Assembly: GCA_964385015.1 (NCBI GenBank) | Contig: CAYLLS010000001.1 | Coordinates: forward strand, 62,001-126,000 | Length of the DNA stretch: 64,000 bases | From: CAYLLS01 sp964385015 | GTDB lineage: Bacteria; Myxococcota; UBA727; JABDBI01 | Reading direction: 5' to 3' | Shown: positions 37,411 to 47,372 of the stretch, one piece after another | How positions within the stretch are numbered: the stretch's first letter is position 1 | Layout of the letters: each line of letters opens with the position of its first letter | Program-made: the position numbers and the translations under genes | The notes under the pieces: model-generated | What the model was told of the DNA's origin: nothing | Databases searched by the model: none | The model's input: the letters and a program-made list of their open reading frames with translations, nothing else

Positions 37411-37484
37411 TACAATCCTTATTGATCAGTAGTTTATAATTAACAGTGTTTATATATAATTTTATATATATTATATATTATATT

Positions 37485-38861
37485 TCATGTATTTGAAAGT
37501 TTTCCTTTAGATTTATTATTTCTATATATAATTTTTAATGGGATGCCTGTAAAAGTAAAATGTTGATGTAATTTTTTAAGTAAATGTTTATGATAAGATA
37601 TATTAATATTTTTTGGATTATTACAAAAAAATAAAAAAACTGGTGGTGATGTAGTTATTTGTGTGCCATATAAAAATTTATTTTCCTTGTTTTTTATATG
37701 GTTTATGGAATGTCTATTAGTTATTTGTTTTAACCATTTGTTCACTATTGGTGTAGATATTCTAGTATTATAAAATTTGAAAATTATTGTAGCATATTGA
37801 AAAATTTTATTAATTCCATAATTATTAAATATTGATGTAAAATGTATAATAGTAAAATATAAAGATGGTATTGCTTTATAAAGTTGTTTTGTATAAGCTG
37901 TTTTAGATAAGTTTTTATTTATAGCCAAATCCCATTTATTGACTATAATAATAATCCCCTTATTTTGTTGTATAGCTATAGATGCTATTTTAATATCTTG
38001 TTTAGTTATACCATATTGAACATCTATCAATAACATTATAATATGACATTTATTCATAGATTTTAAACTTAATAATATAGATTGTTTTTCTAAATTATTT
38101 TGTATTTTAGATTTATTTTTAATGCCTGCTGTATCTATTAAAGTATATTTTTGTTTATTATGTATAATTGTATTATAAATTGCATTTGTAGTGCTATGTG
38201 GTTGTTGTGAAGTAATTAATCTATTATTATTTAATATTTTGTTGATTAAACTTGATTTGCCAACATTGGTTTTCCCGATTAATGCTATTTTAATATTATT
38301 TTCAATTATATTATTCTTATATGTTTTAAATGTGTTTGTATTATATAGGTTAGTAATTCTTTTATTAATATGTAATAATAATTTATTAATTCCGATTTTT
38401 TGTAATGCTGAAATTTGTATAATAGGAATATTTAATAATGAATAAAATTCATATGATTTTAATATTAATTTTTCAGAATCGCATTTATTGATAAGCAATA
38501 TAATTTTATTGTCATATTGTCTTATATTATTTGCTATTTTTATATCTAATGGCATAAGTCCAGTTTTAGCATCTACAACAAAAATTAATATATGTGATTT
38601 GTCTATAGTAGTTAATGTTTGTTGATATGTTTGTTCATAAATGTTATTATTACATATATCATTTATGCCACTTGTATCTACTATGTAATATGGCATTAAA
38701 TTATTATTTATTAATTGATATATTATATCTCTTGTAGAATTATGTATATTATTTGTAATAGAAATATTTTTTTTAGCAATTATATTAAATATTGTGCTTT
38801 TCCCAACATTGACTCTACCTATTAATGTGATAATAGGTATTTTTTTTTTATTATTATTCAT
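37485..38861 (-). CDS. der: Ribosome assembly GTPase Der (EngA)
   Basis: Der has two tandem GTPase domains and assists 50S maturation. The 458 residues show G1 of domain one GRVNVGKST at 15-23, DTSGI, NKCD, then G1 of domain two GKTNVGKSS near residue 195, DTAGI, NKWD, and a KH-like C-terminal domain ending in IPLKIIYRNNKSKGK. Both P-loops are intact. Confidence 0.96.
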   Translation of the reverse strand: MNNNKKKIPIITLIGRVNVGKSTIFNIIAKKNISITNNIHNSTRDIIYQLINNNLMPYYIVDTSGINDICNNNIYEQTYQQTLTTIDKSHILIFVVDAKTGLMPLDIKIANNIRQYDNKIILLINKCDSEKLILKSYEFYSLLNIPIIQISALQKIGINKLLLHINKRITNLYNTNTFKTYKNNIIENNIKIALIGKTNVGKSSLINKILNNNRLITSQQPHSTTNAIYNTIIHNKQKYTLIDTAGIKNKSKIQNNLEKQSILLSLKSMNKCHIIMLLIDVQYGITKQDIKIASIAIQQNKGIIIIVNKWDLAINKNLSKTAYTKQLYKAIPSLYFTIIHFTSIFNNYGINKIFQYATIIFKFYNTRISTPIVNKWLKQITNRHSINHIKNKENKFLYGTQITTSPPVFLFFCNNPKNINISYHKHLLKKLHQHFTFTGIPLKIIYRNNKSKGKLSNT

Positions 38862-38889
38862 TTATATATATAATATTATATCAATATAT

Positions 38890-40752
38890 TTATATATTAT
38901 TGATATCTTCTATAGTTTTTATAGGTTTAAGTGGTTCTGATTTAATTAATTTTTTGCCTGTCATAATGATATTTAAATCATTCTCATTAATTGTTTCATA
39001 TTTTAATAATGCTTTGGCAATATTATGCAAAAGATTTATGTTGTTTTGTAGCAAATTTTTTGCTCTATTATATTGAAGTAGTATTGCATTATAAATTTCT
39101 TTGTCTATAGCTTGTGAGGTTTTTTCTGAATATATTGATGATTGTGTCATATCTCTTCCCAAAAATATTTCTCTATCTTTTTGTCCATATGTCATAGGAC
39201 CTAATTTTCTAGACATGCCCCAATCACAAATCATTTTTTTAGCTAATTCTGTAGCTTGTTCAAAATCATTGGATGCGCCACTTGTTAATTCATTAAATAT
39301 GATTTCTTCTGCTAATCTACCACCCATGAAAATAGCAATTTTATTTTCAGCATATGTTTTACTGATTGAATATCTATCTTTTGTAGGTAATTGCATTGTT
39401 GCTCCAAGCGCTCTTCCTCTTGGGATAATTGTGACTTTATGTATTGGATCAGTTTCATATTTAATTAATAATGAAATTAAAGCATGACCTGCTTCATGAT
39501 AAGATGTATTGGTTAGTTCTTTTTTTGACATGACTATGTTTTTTCTTTCAGCACCCATCATGATTTTTTCTATTGCAATTTCAAAATCTAACATATCAAC
39601 ACTATTTTTGTTTGTTCTTGCTGCATTTAATGCTGCTTCGTTGATTAAATTTTCTATATCTGCTCCACTCATTCCTGGTGTTGATCTTGCTAAAATATCG
39701 CGATTTACATTTTTAGATAATGGTATTTTTTTTGTGTGAACTTTGAAAATTGCATGTCGTCCTAATAAATCAGGTTTAGGCACCACTACACGTCTATCAA
39801 ATCTTCCTGGTCTTAAAATAGCTGGATCAAGCACATCTGGTCTATTAGTGGCTGCAATAATAATAACACCTTCATTTGCTTCAAATCCATCCATTTCTAC
39901 CAATAATTGATTTAATGTTTGTTCTCTTTCATCATGGCCACCACCCATTCCAGCACCTCTTTGTCTTCCTACAGCGTCAATCTCATCTATAAAAATAATG
40001 CAGGGAGAATGTTTTTTCCCTTGATCAAATAAATCTCTTACTCTACTTGCTCCTACTCCTACAAACATTTCTACGAAATCAGATCCAGCGATGCTAAAAA
40101 ATGGCACACCTGCTTCACCAGCAATAGCTTTTGCTAATAGTGTTTTACCTGTTCCTGGAGGACCCATTAATAATACACCTTTAGGAATTCTACCTCCTAA
40201 TCTTGTAAATTTTTTGTGTGATTTTAAAAATTGAACAATTTCCTCTAACTCTTGTTTAGATTCATCTACTCCAGCTACATCTGCAAATGTAATTTTAATT
40301 TTATTTTTATTCAGCATTTTAGCTTTATTACGACCAAAAGAAATAGCCCTCCCGCCTCCTGATTGTATTTGTTTCATAAAAAATATAAATAATCCTATAA
40401 TCATTATCATAGGCAACCATTGTATTAAAATGACCCAAAAAGTACTAACTTCTTCTTTTTTAATTTGATATTTTGTAGAGTATTTAATATTGGCGTTAAT
40501 AAGTGATTTTAAAATACTATCTGTTAGAATCCCTGTAGTTTTAAAATGATTGCCATTTTTAAATTCTCCTACAAATGTTTGTCCTGATATGGTGATTTGC
40601 TTAATTTGTCCATTATTAATAGCTGCAATGATTTCGGAAAATATTCTTTCATTTTTTTGATTATTAGAATGTCCAAATAAGCCCCAAGCTGTTATAATAA
40701 ACAATCCAAACATTAACCATATTAGTAATGTTTTTTGATATTGCTTCACCAA
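38890..40752 (-). CDS. ftsH: ATP-dependent zinc metalloprotease FtsH
   Basis: FtsH is a membrane-anchored AAA+ protease that removes damaged or unassembled membrane proteins. The 620 residues contain transmembrane helices at about 9-26 and 105-126, Walker A GPPGTGKT at 197-204, the pore loop [18 protein letters not shown] residues in [20 protein letters not shown], and the zinc site HEAGH near 420. It follows tilS by 97 bases, an order typical of alpha- and deltaproteobacteria. The prohibitin-like lipoprotein at 12.5 kb is a plausible partner. Confidence 0.98.
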   Translation of the reverse strand: MVKQYQKTLLIWLMFGLFIITAWGLFGHSNNQKNERIFSEIIAAINNGQIKQITISGQTFVGEFKNGNHFKTTGILTDSILKSLINANIKYSTKYQIKKEEVSTFWVILIQWLPMIMIIGLFIFFMKQIQSGGGRAISFGRNKAKMLNKNKIKITFADVAGVDESKQELEEIVQFLKSHKKFTRLGGRIPKGVLLMGPPGTGKTLLAKAIAGEAGVPFFSIAGSDFVEMFVGVGASRVRDLFDQGKKHSPCIIFIDEIDAVGRQRGAGMGGGHDEREQTLNQLLVEMDGFEANEGVIIIAATNRPDVLDPAILRPGRFDRRVVVPKPDLLGRHAIFKVHTKKIPLSKNVNRDILARSTPGMSGADIENLINEAALNAARTNKNSVDMLDFEIAIEKIMMGAERKNIVMSKKELTNTSYHEAGHALISLLIKYETDPIHKVTIIPRGRALGATMQLPTKDRYSISKTYAENKIAIFMGGRLAEEIIFNELTSGASNDFEQATELAKKMICDWGMSRKLGPMTYGQKDREIFLGRDMTQSSIYSEKTSQAIDKEIYNAILLQYNRAKNLLQNNINLLHNIAKALLKYETINENDLNIIMTGKKLIKSEPLKPIKTIEDINNI

Positions 40753-40849
40753 TAAACTCCGTTTTATATATATATTATGTAAGTTAAATTTATATATTTT
40801 ATATGTTAATATTATTTCATAGAAAATTACAATAATAATGAAAAATTAG

Positions 40850-41881
40850 TCAACATTTTTTTTTTATAATAACTTGGTTTTTAAATATAATTATTGTTGC
40901 ATATGCAATATGGCAATATTTTTTTTTCTGTTTTGTAAAATTTAAACTGTTTTTATTATTATAAATAATATTTGCAATTACGTTTATAGATTTTTCAGTA
41001 TTTCTGAGGTCTTTTTTATGTAGTAATAATGATAATATATGTTTTAATATGATTTTTATTATTGCCTTTGTATGTTTTTTAAAATACAATTTAATAATTG
41101 TTATGTTTTTTATAGATATATTTAATATATTTTTTGTTATGTGTAATAATGCTCGTTCATTATTATATGTTTTTTGTGATAGTATAAATAATCTTTTAAT
41201 GATATGATGATAATATTTTTTTAGTTTCGGTATTATGTTATATCTTATTTGAGCTCTTTTTGATATTTGTTGTATATCTAATTTGTCTTGAAAGTAGTTA
41301 ATTATATTTGTTGCATTTAGTGATAGTAGTAATGTTTTTTTATATATATGTGCAAATGGTCTTAGTAGAGTTAGTTTATACATATATATTTTATTAACTA
41401 ATCCACTGCCTGATATGCCTCCTCCATATCCAAACAAGTTTAATAAATATCCTTCAGCGCTATCATTAGCATGATGGGCTGTGCAAATAGATTGAATATT
41501 GTATTTTTTAGCTAAACGCCATAATTGTTTATATCTAAGAATACGCAAGTTAGATTCATTTTTATTATTTATATTTGGTAAATTAATGATTTTAGATTTA
41601 AATCCTAGTGTTTTTGCTCTAGCAATTACTATATTGCCTTCATTGTATGATGTATTTTTTGTTTTATGATTACAAAACACTATTATTAATTTATCTAAAA
41701 TATTATTTGGCCATTGAATGATACTTTCTAATAAAAGTCTAGAATCTGAACCGCCGCTAATGGCTAATATTATACCATTCATAAGATATGGCTTTATATT
41801 AATATTAAATGTATTAAAAATTGGTTGAAGAGATCTTCTTTTTATGGTTTTTACTTTATTTGTGTTTAAATAATTATTCAT
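40850..41881 (-). CDS. tilS: tRNA(Ile)-lysidine synthetase
   Basis: TilS converts C34 of the CAU-anticodon tRNA-Ile to lysidine so that it reads AUA, a very frequent codon in AT-rich genomes. The 343 residues carry the PP-loop ATP motif ISGGSDS at 41-47 and the downstream block CTAHHANDSAEGYLLNLFGYGGGISG. The C-terminal region is diverged and short compared with E. coli. Lies directly upstream of ftsH. Confidence 0.95.
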   Translation of the reverse strand: MNNYLNTNKVKTIKRRSLQPIFNTFNINIKPYLMNGIILAISGGSDSRLLLESIIQWPNNILDKLIIVFCNHKTKNTSYNEGNIVIARAKTLGFKSKIINLPNINNKNESNLRILRYKQLWRLAKKYNIQSICTAHHANDSAEGYLLNLFGYGGGISGSGLVNKIYMYKLTLLRPFAHIYKKTLLLSLNATNIINYFQDKLDIQQISKRAQIRYNIIPKLKKYYHHIIKRLFILSQKTYNNERALLHITKNILNISIKNITIIKLYFKKHTKAIIKIILKHILSLLLHKKDLRNTEKSINVIANIIYNNKNSLNFTKQKKKYCHIAYATIIIFKNQVIIKKKC

Positions 41882-41905
41882 TATAATAAAATATATTTAA
41901 TATAT

Positions 41906-43015
41906 TTATATATTTTGTGATTCTATGTTTTTATTAATTAATAATCCACATGCAGCATTTATATCAATGCCTCTAGCTTGTCTAATAAATGTTGTTAAAT
42001 TATTGTTTAATAATATATTTTGAAATTTGATTATTTGTGTATAAGTTGGTGTTTGAAAAGCACTATATATATGTGGATTATATGGTATTAAGTTAATTTT
42101 AATATTTAATAATTTTTTCATTAAACAAACAAGTTCCATAGCATGTTTGTTGTTATCATTTATATTTTTAATTAATACGTATTCAACAGTAATTTTTTGA
42201 TTATTTTTTAGTGGATATTTTTTACAAATTTCCATTAATGATGCAATATTCCATTTTTTATTAATAGGCATTATTTTAGTTCTTATTATATTATTTGGTG
42301 CATTTAAGCTAATAGCTAATTGTACATTAGTTTCATGTCCTAATTTAATAATATTTTTAATAATACCTGATGTTGATACAGTAATATTCTTAGATGAATA
42401 TAATTGTCCATGTTGATGTTTTAATAAATTAATAGAACGAATAACATTTTTATAATTATGCAATGGTTCTCCCATTCCCATATAAACTATATTATGTATT
42501 ATTCGCATGTTTTTAATATATTTATTATTAAAATATTGTTGTGGCCAATGTATGTTGTGTAAATTAGTTAAGACTTCATAAATTTGACCTATTATTTCTG
42601 ATGGGAGCAAATTACGAATAATTTTATTTTTTCCTGTTGCACAAAAAGAACAGTCCATAGCGCAGCCTATTTGACTAGATATACATATAGTGCATTTTTT
42701 TGATTGTGAAAATCCACATATCAATACGCTTTCTATAATATGTCCATCAAAACATTTAAATATATATTTTCTTGTGTCATCTTTACTTGTCATAATTTTA
42801 ATTATTTTAGGACTATATATTTTATATGATGATATTAATATATTTCTTAACGGTTTAGGAATATGTATGATATTTTGTATATTATTAATGCGTTGTTTAT
42901 GTAATGAAAAAAATATTTGTTGTGCTAAATATGATTTATAGCCTAATTTTAAGATGATTTTTTTTAACTCTGTTCCATTAAGGCTAAGTATGTCTTTTTT
43001 TTTGTAATATTTCAT
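41906..43015 (-). CDS. rlmN: 23S rRNA/tRNA adenine-C2 methyltransferase RlmN
   Basis: RlmN is a radical-SAM enzyme that methylates C2 of A2503 in 23S rRNA and A37 in some tRNAs. The 369 residues contain the 4Fe-4S motif GCAMDCSFCATG (Cys118, Cys122, Cys125), GMGEPLHNY, the SAM region with VSTSGI and the C-terminal RQARGIDINAACGLL with the acceptor Cys. Retained although many reduced genomes lose it. Confidence 0.96.
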   Translation of the reverse strand: MKYYKKKDILSLNGTELKKIILKLGYKSYLAQQIFFSLHKQRINNIQNIIHIPKPLRNILISSYKIYSPKIIKIMTSKDDTRKYIFKCFDGHIIESVLICGFSQSKKCTICISSQIGCAMDCSFCATGKNKIIRNLLPSEIIGQIYEVLTNLHNIHWPQQYFNNKYIKNMRIIHNIVYMGMGEPLHNYKNVIRSINLLKHQHGQLYSSKNITVSTSGIIKNIIKLGHETNVQLAISLNAPNNIIRTKIMPINKKWNIASLMEICKKYPLKNNQKITVEYVLIKNINDNNKHAMELVCLMKKLLNIKINLIPYNPHIYSAFQTPTYTQIIKFQNILLNNNLTTFIRQARGIDINAACGLLINKNIESQNI

Positions 43016-43100
43016 GTATGTATTTTGAATATATTATATTTTAATTGTAATATTAAATTATAATTATTGTCTCAATATTAATGATTAGTTATAATATTTA

Positions 43101-43310
43101 TTATATAAATCGTTTTTGTGCTAATCTTTTTTCTCTTTTTCTAGTTCTTGCTTCTGCTGCCCTTGATTTTAATTTTTTTTTTATTGATGGTTTGAGATAG
43201 TATTCTCTTTTTCTCACTTCTTTTAAAATTCCAGCTTGCTCAACTTTACGTTTAAATCTTTTTAATGCTTTTTCTACATTTTCACCTTCTCTTAATAAAA
43301 TTTTTATCAA
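43101..43310 (-). CDS. rpsU: Ribosomal protein S21
   Basis: S21 is a basic small-subunit protein near the anti-Shine-Dalgarno. The 69 residues start with IKILLREGENVEKALKRFKRKVEQ and continue EVRKREYYLKPSIKKK, ending in an Arg/Lys helix. It stands alone between rlmN and the divergent symporter gene. Confidence 0.96.
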   Translation of the reverse strand: MIKILLREGENVEKALKRFKRKVEQAGILKEVRKREYYLKPSIKKKLKSRAAEARTRKREKRLAQKRFI

Positions 43311-43426
43311 TGAGACACCTCATTATGATTATATGTATTTAAAATAATATTAATTTAATACTTAATAATAATGAATGTGTATGTCAATATATTTATTTAC
43401 AAAAAATTAATATTTTGAGGAGTGTT

Positions 43427-44833
43427 GTGTCTTTATATTTTTATTTTGCTTTAATGTGTTATATTATAATATTAAGTATTATTTGCGTGATATATTATCA
43501 AAAACAAATTCAAAATAAAGATTTTGTTTTAGGCAATCGAAAATTAAACTATTATATTGCAGCAATTTCTGCAAATGCTTCTGATATGAGCATATGGATA
43601 TTTATGGGATTGCCTGTTAATATTTATAAAGGTGGATTGATTAATTTTTGGATTGTTATCGGATTAGTTGTTTTTATGTTTTTAAATTGGCATTTTATTG
43701 CTCTTAAATTAAGAAATGATACAGCAAAATATGATGCAATAACATTATTTTCTTATTTTGAATATAAGTTAGATGATAAACATGGAATGATAAGAATTAT
43801 TAGTGCATTTTGGAGTTTGTTTTTTTTATTAATTTATATTGCAGTTGGAATTATTGGTATAGGGTATTTTTTTAAATTAATGTTTAATATTAATTATAAT
43901 GTAGGATGTAGTTTAGGCGTTGTTGTTATTGTTATATATAGTTACATAGGAGGGTTTAATCTTATATCTATTATTGATTTTTATCAGGGAATGTTCTTAT
44001 GTGTTGTAGTGTGTTTGGTCCCAATATTAGGATTAATTAAAATTGGCAATATACATGTTATTAATAATATATTATTTAATGTAAATGTATTTTATTCTTT
44101 TATGTCTAATTTAAATAATGATATGATAATAAAAATATTTAATTTAAGTATTGGATGGGGATTAGGATATTTTGGACAACCTCATATTTTAAATAAATTT
44201 ATGGCGATTAAAAATGATCATGATATTAAAAAAGCTAAAATTATTAGTACAGTATGGCAAATTTTAACTTTATCATTTTCTGCACTAGTTGGTGTTGTTG
44301 CTATTGTTATTTTAGAAAATGTTGATAATGTTCAATTAATTTTTGTTTATATGGTCAATGAATTAGTTAGTCCATTTTTTGCAGGAATAATTTTATGTGC
44401 TATTTTATCTGCTACGTTATCCACTGTAGATTCTCAAATTTTAGTTTTATCTTCTATTATTAGTGAAGATATTTATAAAAATATAATTAATCATAATGCA
44501 TCACATAAACAAGTTTTACAAGTATCTAAATATAGTGTTATATTAATTGCTATTATTAGTTTATTGATTGCTTTATATACACGAACAAGTATTTTTGAAT
44601 TAGTACATTATTGTTGGATTGGATTGGGTTGTGCTTTTGGTCCTCTTATTATCATGTGTTTATATTATAAACATATTAATAAATATGGAGCTTTAAGTGG
44701 AATATTAGTTGGTGGTATTTTGGGATCTATATGGCTTTATTTTGAATTTAGTATTTCAGCTTCATTTTTAGGTTTTGGTTTTGGGTTGTTAAGTATTTTT
44801 TTTGTATCTAAATTGAGTTATAAGTTTATTTAA
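43427..44833 (+). CDS. putP: Sodium/solute symporter, PutP (proline) type
   Basis: This is an inner-membrane sodium:solute symporter, probably for proline. About 468 residues form some 13 hydrophobic helices. PutP-like signatures are ANASDMSIWIFMGLP near residue 45 (the sodium site region), WGLGYFGQPHILNKFMAI and ATLSTVDSQILVLSS. GTG at 43427 is favoured as start because TGAGGAG lies 4 bases upstream; an in-frame TTG at 43415 lies inside that ribosome-binding sequence. It is a single plus-strand gene, divergent from rpsU and ending 6 bases from psd. Proline or a related substrate could feed the TCA cycle. Confidence 0.9.
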   Translation: MSLYFYFALMCYIIILSIICVIYYQKQIQNKDFVLGNRKLNYYIAAISANASDMSIWIFMGLPVNIYKGGLINFWIVIGLVVFMFLNWHFIALKLRNDTAKYDAITLFSYFEYKLDDKHGMIRIISAFWSLFFLLIYIAVGIIGIGYFFKLMFNINYNVGCSLGVVVIVIYSYIGGFNLISIIDFYQGMFLCVVVCLVPILGLIKIGNIHVINNILFNVNVFYSFMSNLNNDMIIKIFNLSIGWGLGYFGQPHILNKFMAIKNDHDIKKAKIISTVWQILTLSFSALVGVVAIVILENVDNVQLIFVYMVNELVSPFFAGIILCAILSATLSTVDSQILVLSSIISEDIYKNIINHNASHKQVLQVSKYSVILIAIISLLIALYTRTSIFELVHYCWIGLGCAFGPLIIMCLYYKHINKYGALSGILVGGILGSIWLYFEFSISASFLGFGFGLLSIFFVSKLSYKFI

Positions 44834-44839
44834 TGTAAG

Positions 44840-45712
44840 TTATTTTGTTATGCCAATAATTTGTCCCATATGAATTTTGTGGCCTAAATGTTGTATATGA
44901 GGTATAAAAAAATTATGAGAAGAAATTAACATTAATATTGATCCAAATTCGAATCTTCCTATTTCTTCACCTTGTGCATAATATTTGTTATATAATTTAT
45001 AATGTTTTTTGATATTATTTTTATTAGTTATTACATAATTATCAAAATTAATTTTTATTTTTCCTACTAATGTTGCTCCTATAGCAATAATAGCTAATGT
45101 ATGATTAAATTTATATTTAATGTTATTGATAAAAATAATTATTCTTTCGTTTTGACATAGTAAATTTTTTATATTTTTAATAGCTATTGAATCTACAGGC
45201 CATAAATTTCCTGGAATATATATGCATTTATTAATATATCCATTTATAGGCATATGAAATCTATGATAACTGTATGGTGCAAGATATAATGTAATAAAAT
45301 ATCCATTATTAAATGTTTGTGATGAATAATTATCACCTATCATATCATATAGGTTATATTGTTGATGTTTTATTTTCATTATCATGTTGTTATTTATATT
45401 GCCAGATTGAATCAAGAATCCATCACATGGGGATATAATATTTTGCATGGATATATTAATTTTCCTAGCATTATGTTTTAATTTTCTAGTAAAAATATCT
45501 TGTAAACTTATAAATTGATGTAAAGGTTTATTGATTTCTTCAATGTTTATTGTGAATAAATAAATAAATAGTTTTATTTGTATTGTAGATATATGTGTAG
45601 GTAATTTTAGCTCTAATATTTTACTTATTAATTTAGAAATTAAGTTTTTTGGAATTAGTATTATAATATATTTATATAGTTTATGTATTGGTGATGTAAG
45701 TTTATAAGACAT
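44840..45712 (-). CDS. psd: Phosphatidylserine decarboxylase proenzyme
   Basis: The enzyme makes phosphatidylethanolamine from phosphatidylserine at the inner membrane, using a pyruvoyl group formed by self-cleavage. The 290 residues have the SPCDG block (Asp of the maturation triad) near residue 95, the YHRFHMP motif near 150, and the cleavage site Gly257-Ser258 in FEFGSILML, where many homologues have GST. All three maturation residues are present. With cls it shows that PE and cardiolipin synthesis are kept, so this cell still makes its own membrane. Confidence 0.95.
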   Translation of the reverse strand: MSYKLTSPIHKLYKYIIILIPKNLISKLISKILELKLPTHISTIQIKLFIYLFTINIEEINKPLHQFISLQDIFTRKLKHNARKINISMQNIISPCDGFLIQSGNINNNMIMKIKHQQYNLYDMIGDNYSSQTFNNGYFITLYLAPYSYHRFHMPINGYINKCIYIPGNLWPVDSIAIKNIKNLLCQNERIIIFINNIKYKFNHTLAIIAIGATLVGKIKINFDNYVITNKNNIKKHYKLYNKYYAQGEEIGRFEFGSILMLISSHNFFIPHIQHLGHKIHMGQIIGITK

Positions 45713-45752
45713 AAGGTTAAATATATATAGTTATTGTGATATTATATAATTA

Positions 45753-47276
45753 TTATGTTTCATAAGATAATGTAAGAGTAGACCTAGAGCTTATTAATGG
45801 GTATGAATAGTGTCTTGCTTTAGAGAATGCTATAATGTTATTGCTGATTAAAGACATAGAAAAATTGTTAATTTGTGCTAATATAATATGAAAATTATTT
45901 TCACACAATATACGAAATTCACCTGGATCTGGATATATTATGTCGTTAGGTATAAACATTTGAAAATATCCATTGTATGATATAGGAATGGAAAATATTT
46001 TAAAATTATATTGAATGTGCATATCGCTGCCAACGTTTAATGCATATTCAATAATTTTAGCATGTAAGTCATAATTTGCAATTATACCAAGATCTATATA
46101 TGGCATACTGTTATATGTATCAATTACATAACCGGCAAAGAAATTGAATTTCTTGTCTTTTATAGAAAATTTTTTTCGCACAGAATAATATCCTTCTAAT
46201 TTTGATTTTGGTGTTCTTTGCATAAGTTGTGTTGCATAAGTTATGTTAATCATAGGAGTTATATGAGCTGAGTTAATATATTTATAATTGTATTGTTTTG
46301 TTGGAAATTGTATTGACCAATTTAAATTTAATTGATCAATTCTAGCATCTTGTTTATTCCATATATCCATATTTTTATAATATCCAAATCTCACATTTTT
46401 GTTATATTTTAATGAAATTGAAAACTTATTTGTTATATATTTTGATTTATGTGTTAATGTTGTTTTGAATTTTATAAATATATTATTATAATCTGCTCTG
46501 CGTAATTGGTTATTTGATAAATATAAGTGTTCTTGGCTTATATATCGTTTTAAAATATGTAAGTACTTATTAGAACGCAAATGTGACATGCCTATATTGC
46601 ACGTGTTTATATCCCATGATATTTTTGGGTGTTTTATATGATAATTGGTTAATTTATAATTATTATATAAAATTGAATAAATGTTTTGAGATTTATTTAT
46701 TAAGTTATTTGTATTAAGTATGTTGTATTTAAAGTTAGATGTTACAGAAGTTAAAACATTGAACAGTCTCATTGGATATACATGTTGCATAGATTTTTCT
46801 AGTATTAATCTATTAATATGATTATCATTATTATGTTGAGACATGAATGATATCATATTAAATATATTTTTACTTATTATTAATTTATATATGTTATTAT
46901 TGACTATTGTGATAACCTTGGATTGTTGTGTTTTCATATGGTTAGCATATGATATTGTATAATTATTATGTGGTGGATGATTTGTTAAACGAATTATGCG
47001 TCTGAGCTTTTTGCCTTTTATGTTTAATGTTACAATTTGATTTTTCTTTGTTATTAATTGTTTGATTATATGATTTTCATTTTTATATATTTGTGGTTTA
47101 TGTATTTTAATGGGATTAAGAATTACGATATCTGCATTTTCTTTATTTAATAATATATTGCATAAAATTTGATTGATTTTAATTACAGTAATGTTATTAT
47201 TGTTTATGTTGTTTGAATGAGCAAAAATATTTGTTATATAAATAATTAACATAATAATGATTTTTTGTTTCATCAT
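45753..47276 (-). CDS. Orphan secreted protein, putative outer-membrane beta-barrel
   Basis: I do not recognise this gene with certainty. The 507 residues begin with a signal peptide of about 20 residues ending at AHS. Residues 25-150 read like a worn 5'-nucleotidase C-terminal domain: ADIVILN, then IVTLNIKGKKLRRIIR, YTISYAN and NNNIYKLIISKN follow the order of that domain, but the GGxR-like substrate motif and the metallophosphatase domain are missing. From about 160 to the end, alternating polar/aromatic stretches such as GYYKNMDIWN, EGYYSVRKKF and FFAGYVIDTY suggest antiparallel beta-strands of an outer-membrane barrel. The last residue is Thr, not the usual aromatic. It lies between psd and pnp on the same strand. 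Confidence 0.5.
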   Translation of the reverse strand: MMKQKIIIMLIIYITNIFAHSNNINNNNITVIKINQILCNILLNKENADIVILNPIKIHKPQIYKNENHIIKQLITKKNQIVTLNIKGKKLRRIIRLTNHPPHNNYTISYANHMKTQQSKVITIVNNNIYKLIISKNIFNMISFMSQHNNDNHINRLILEKSMQHVYPMRLFNVLTSVTSNFKYNILNTNNLINKSQNIYSILYNNYKLTNYHIKHPKISWDINTCNIGMSHLRSNKYLHILKRYISQEHLYLSNNQLRRADYNNIFIKFKTTLTHKSKYITNKFSISLKYNKNVRFGYYKNMDIWNKQDARIDQLNLNWSIQFPTKQYNYKYINSAHITPMINITYATQLMQRTPKSKLEGYYSVRKKFSIKDKKFNFFAGYVIDTYNSMPYIDLGIIANYDLHAKIIEYALNVGSDMHIQYNFKIFSIPISYNGYFQMFIPNDIIYPDPGEFRILCENNFHIILAQINNFSMSLISNNIIAFSKARHYSYPLISSRSTLTLSYET

Positions 47277-47372
47277 TGATAACCCTGATAGATGATTGAT
47301 AATATAAGAATTTTGTTTTGCATGTTGTATTAAATATATGTTATTTGAATATAAAAATGTTTAATAATAATG

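Noticed and set aside
41906..43015. Cfr-type resistance methyltransferase
   Set aside because: Motifs and context fit RlmN, the housekeeping enzyme; nothing points to a mobile resistance gene.
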